The notes under the pieces: generated by a model
What the model was told of the DNA's origin: nothing
Seen by the model: only the letters and a program-made list of their open reading frames with translations
Database searches by the model: none
Assembly: GCF_009909195.1 (NCBI RefSeq)
Contig: NZ_JAAAMU010000005.1
Span: 62,001-126,000, forward strand
DNA from: Paenibacillus sacheonensis
GTDB lineage: Bacteria; Bacillota; Bacilli; Paenibacillales; Paenibacillaceae
DNA length: 64,000 nt
Reading direction: 5' to 3'
In this document: positions 62,006 through 64,000 of the stretch, piece after piece
Numbering within the stretch: position 1 is the stretch's first letter
Layout: every line of letters starts with the position of its first letter
Position numbers and translations under genes: made by a program

Positions 62006-63667
62006 TTATGTGAACAGTATGGTTTTTTGCTCTAGCACCGTTTCTTTATCGTTCTTGCGAATCGGCACGAATACGGGGGACAGTACGACGGATCCGTCGG
62101 CGTCCGCATACGTTCCTTCTGAGGCATATTTCAGCGGTCCAAGCTCCGATTCGCCGCGATCCGAATCTTCTTGCTTCCGCGTGCCGCGCAGCAGCAGCGC
62201 TCCATGCCGCAGTGTGACGGCATCCGGAAAGGCCGGCGCATGCGCCGCCGGAACGCGGGTCAGGCCGAGCTCGAAGTTCAGCTCCAAGCGCATTCCCGCC
62301 GCCAACTCCGCTTGAATCTCCAGAAACCCGTTATCGCTAGCGGCATCCAGTCGTACGCCGTTCAGACTGATGGCCTCCGTTCCAGGAACCGCATGCTGCG
62401 GAACGTAGAAGCGGAGCGTCGCGCCGCAAGCCGCAGGGACGCTCAACACCTCGAATACGGTCTGCCCCTCGTACGGATACGAGGTGGTCTGCCGAATAAC
62501 CGCTTCTCCCGCGGCTAACGGCAATCTGGCGACTCCGTTATGATAGAAAGGCACCGTAACCAGGTTTCCGTCCAGCCAGTAGCCGTATTCCGCCGCGCGC
62601 GCCAGCCCTTCGCCGCCGCGCATCGTGCAGCACCAATACGCCTCGTACAGATTCTCCAGCGCGAACAACTCGCGCTCCTTCGATCCGGCGCAGTTATCGC
62701 AGCCGAAGCCGCCGTTCGGCCGCTGGCCGTGACTCAGGCCGTTATAATAAATCAGATGGGCAGTCTCCAAGTAATCCGGCTTCGAGGTGAGACGCCACAG
62801 CTCGAACGCGGCGACGAACGAATCGACGACGGCGCACGGCTCCGTCCACCAAGGCCTGTTGAACCAATTCCGATTGGCGCCGTTCTCCGTCATGCCTTCC
62901 TGGACGTACAGTTCGAATACGCGTTCGGCCGCAGCCAGCAGCCCGGCATTGCGGCTTAGGCCGTAATAGCGGAGCATCCCCCGCAGCGCCGACAGCGTCG
63001 CATGCGTCTGCGCGTTGATTGCCAGCAGATCGATCGACAGAAATTTCCGGATCATCGCGTCGATCGTTTCTCGCAGCTCCGGCCACCGGAGCAGCTCGTA
63101 AGCGTGCGTGGCGCCATCAAGCATAATAAACGCGCAGCCGATATCCGTCGACAGGTACCAGTCCCGTACGGGCTTGTCCCCTCGCGTCCCTGCGGCTTCT
63201 CCCTCGTTCGCGCGTTCCAGCGGATCGGTCGGGTAATGCTCGAAATGCGCCTTGGCGGGCAGGAGCAGCCCCCTGACGACCCGCTCGATCTGACGAAGCA
63301 CCTCAGGCTCCTTCTTCCACGCATACAGCTCGGCTAGCGCCCGCAGATACCAGCTGTTGCCGGAGAGCTGCTGCTCGTCCGTCATCCCGTCAGGCAGTAT
63401 GCTGCCGAAATACCCGCGTTCATTCACGGCCTCCGGCAGCTTGGCCATGATCGCCGCCGCGTGCAGCGGCTCCGTACCCGTAGCGCGCGCGGTCAACACT
63501 TGAGCCAGCAGCGTTCTGCCTTCATTGTCGCCCGGCCAATCATAGCTCGCCGGCTTGAATACCTCGTCCGGGCCGTACAGCGAATCGGCTAGCCGCGAGG
63601 CGCTGGCCGTCAGCCGGTCGCGCAGATCGCCTTCGAGCGATAAACGCTCCAATGGGATCGCTTTCAT
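62006..63667 (-). CDS. GH127/DUF1680-like glycoside hydrolase (beta-L-arabinofuranosidase type)
   Basis: A 553-aa (alpha/alpha)6-barrel protein with a C-terminal beta part. The fold landmarks include HLIYYNGLSHGQRPNGG, GCDNCAGSKERE and EAYWCCTMRGGEG; in GH127 enzymes a Cys pair and Glu near these sites bind Zn2+ and supply the Cys nucleophile. No signal peptide. The gene is second in the locus after the truncated GH140. ATG at 63667 has GGAGGAG 5-8 bases upstream. The exact subfamily (GH127, 137, 142 or 146) cannot be told; it is shorter and divergent from classical GH127. Confidence 0.68.
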   Translation of the reverse strand: MKAIPLERLSLEGDLRDRLTASASRLADSLYGPDEVFKPASYDWPGDNEGRTLLAQVLTARATGTEPLHAAAIMAKLPEAVNERGYFGSILPDGMTDEQQLSGNSWYLRALAELYAWKKEPEVLRQIERVVRGLLLPAKAHFEHYPTDPLERANEGEAAGTRGDKPVRDWYLSTDIGCAFIMLDGATHAYELLRWPELRETIDAMIRKFLSIDLLAINAQTHATLSALRGMLRYYGLSRNAGLLAAAERVFELYVQEGMTENGANRNWFNRPWWTEPCAVVDSFVAAFELWRLTSKPDYLETAHLIYYNGLSHGQRPNGGFGCDNCAGSKERELFALENLYEAYWCCTMRGGEGLARAAEYGYWLDGNLVTVPFYHNGVARLPLAAGEAVIRQTTSYPYEGQTVFEVLSVPAACGATLRFYVPQHAVPGTEAISLNGVRLDAASDNGFLEIQAELAAGMRLELNFELGLTRVPAAHAPAFPDAVTLRHGALLLRGTRKQEDSDRGESELGPLKYASEGTYADADGSVVLSPVFVPIRKNDKETVLEQKTILFT

Positions 63668-63798
63668 CGTATTCTCCTCCATTCGCTTTCAACCTGTCCG
63701 TGGAGCCGGCTTGCTGCCCGCTTTCCGAAACGCTGCATGGGAGCCGCACGTTCCGTTGGCCGACCTCGTGCGGCCCCCGCTTCTTCCTCATCTTCTGC

Positions 63799-64000
63799 TC
63801 AAACGACGCAATCTCCTTCTTCGTCCGCATCCAGAATGAGCACCCAATCCTGGCCGATGCCGGACGTCGGAGGCGTGAATCGGGCTATGCCGCGATTGGC
63901 CGTCCTCTCGGCCAGTGCGGTCGATTGTCCCGTTCGCGGATCGTACCAGTGCCCCTGCACCAGGCTGCCCGGAATGCGGCCCATGCGAAGCTCGAACGAT
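63799..64000 (-). CDS. GH140-family glycoside hydrolase, C-terminal part (runs off window)
   Basis: The last 66 codons of a gene whose start lies beyond base 64000. LRMGRIPGSLVQGHWYDPRTGQS to GIGQDWVLILDADEEGD aligns with the C-terminal beta domain of the GH140 protein at 45244-46578 (WYDPRTGQS, DDWILMLDD). The enzyme therefore carries the same collagen-binding-like domain. The gap of 131 bases to the GH127-like gene contains no visible terminator. Confidence 0.75.
   Translation of the reverse strand, partial: SFELRMGRIPGSLVQGHWYDPRTGQSTALAERTANRGIARFTPPTSGIGQDWVLILDADEEGDCVV

Overview
The window looks like a chromosomal segment of a spore-forming, plant-polysaccharide-degrading member of the Paenibacillaceae (Paenibacillus/Cohnella type). 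The evidence is a spoVAC-spoVAD-spoVAE operon, an uninterrupted sigK, GC-rich coding sequence with strong AGGAGG ribosome binding sites, YesM/YesN-type two-component regulators beside an LplB/YtcP-type ABC importer without its own ATPase, and a high density of glycoside hydrolases with LacI and AraC regulators. I saw no rRNA, tRNA, CRISPR array, transposase or phage gene. Most genes are on the minus strand.

Layout. 0.1-4.7 kb: moxR ATPase, DUF58 protein and membrane transglutaminase (translationally coupled). 4.8-7.0 kb: spoVAC-AD-AE, preceded by a 31-codon hydrophobic micro-ORF. 7.1-11.6 kb: a LacI regulator divergent from a 1055-aa clan GH-A glycosidase. 11.7-17.8 kb: nitroreductase, TIM-barrel isomerase plus Gfo/Idh/MocA dehydrogenase with a divergent AraC regulator, a PhyH dioxygenase with its own AraC gene, and an IDEAL-domain protein. 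18.2-24.2 kb: molybdopterin oxidoreductase, aldo/keto reductase, LTA-synthase-like enzyme, TetR regulator. 24.3-28.7 kb: a tightly packed SDR/isomerase/SDR/SDR catabolic operon with a divergent AraC regulator. 28.7-29.9 kb: a gene-poor 1.1 kb with a four-copy 37-bp tandem repeat and a set of spaced CTAACG motifs. 29.8-35.5 kb: a lacI-fucI-GH116 operon whose promoter carries three LacI-type boxes.

35.5-45.1 kb is housekeeping and small-protein territory: sigK with a sigma-K type promoter, rpiA, HAD phosphatase, several GNAT acetyltransferases, two NUDIX hydrolases, MazG, a histidine phosphatase, Zn-ribbon proteins, a lipoprotein, a 58-aa membrane peptide missed by a length cut-off, and the remnant of a GNAT gene.

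45.1-64.0 kb is one continuous, co-oriented carbohydrate-utilisation locus: partial GH140, GH127-like, Hyi-type isomerase, isomerase, dehydrogenase, isomerase, sugar-binding lipoprotein, two permeases, histidine kinase, response regulator, aldo/keto reductase, GH172, an unclassified six-hairpin glycosidase, and a second GH140, closed by a strong terminator. The set GH140 + GH127-like + GH172 points to furanoside-rich (apiose/arabinofuranose) glycans. The substrate is an inference. This is the best candidate for an undescribed system here.
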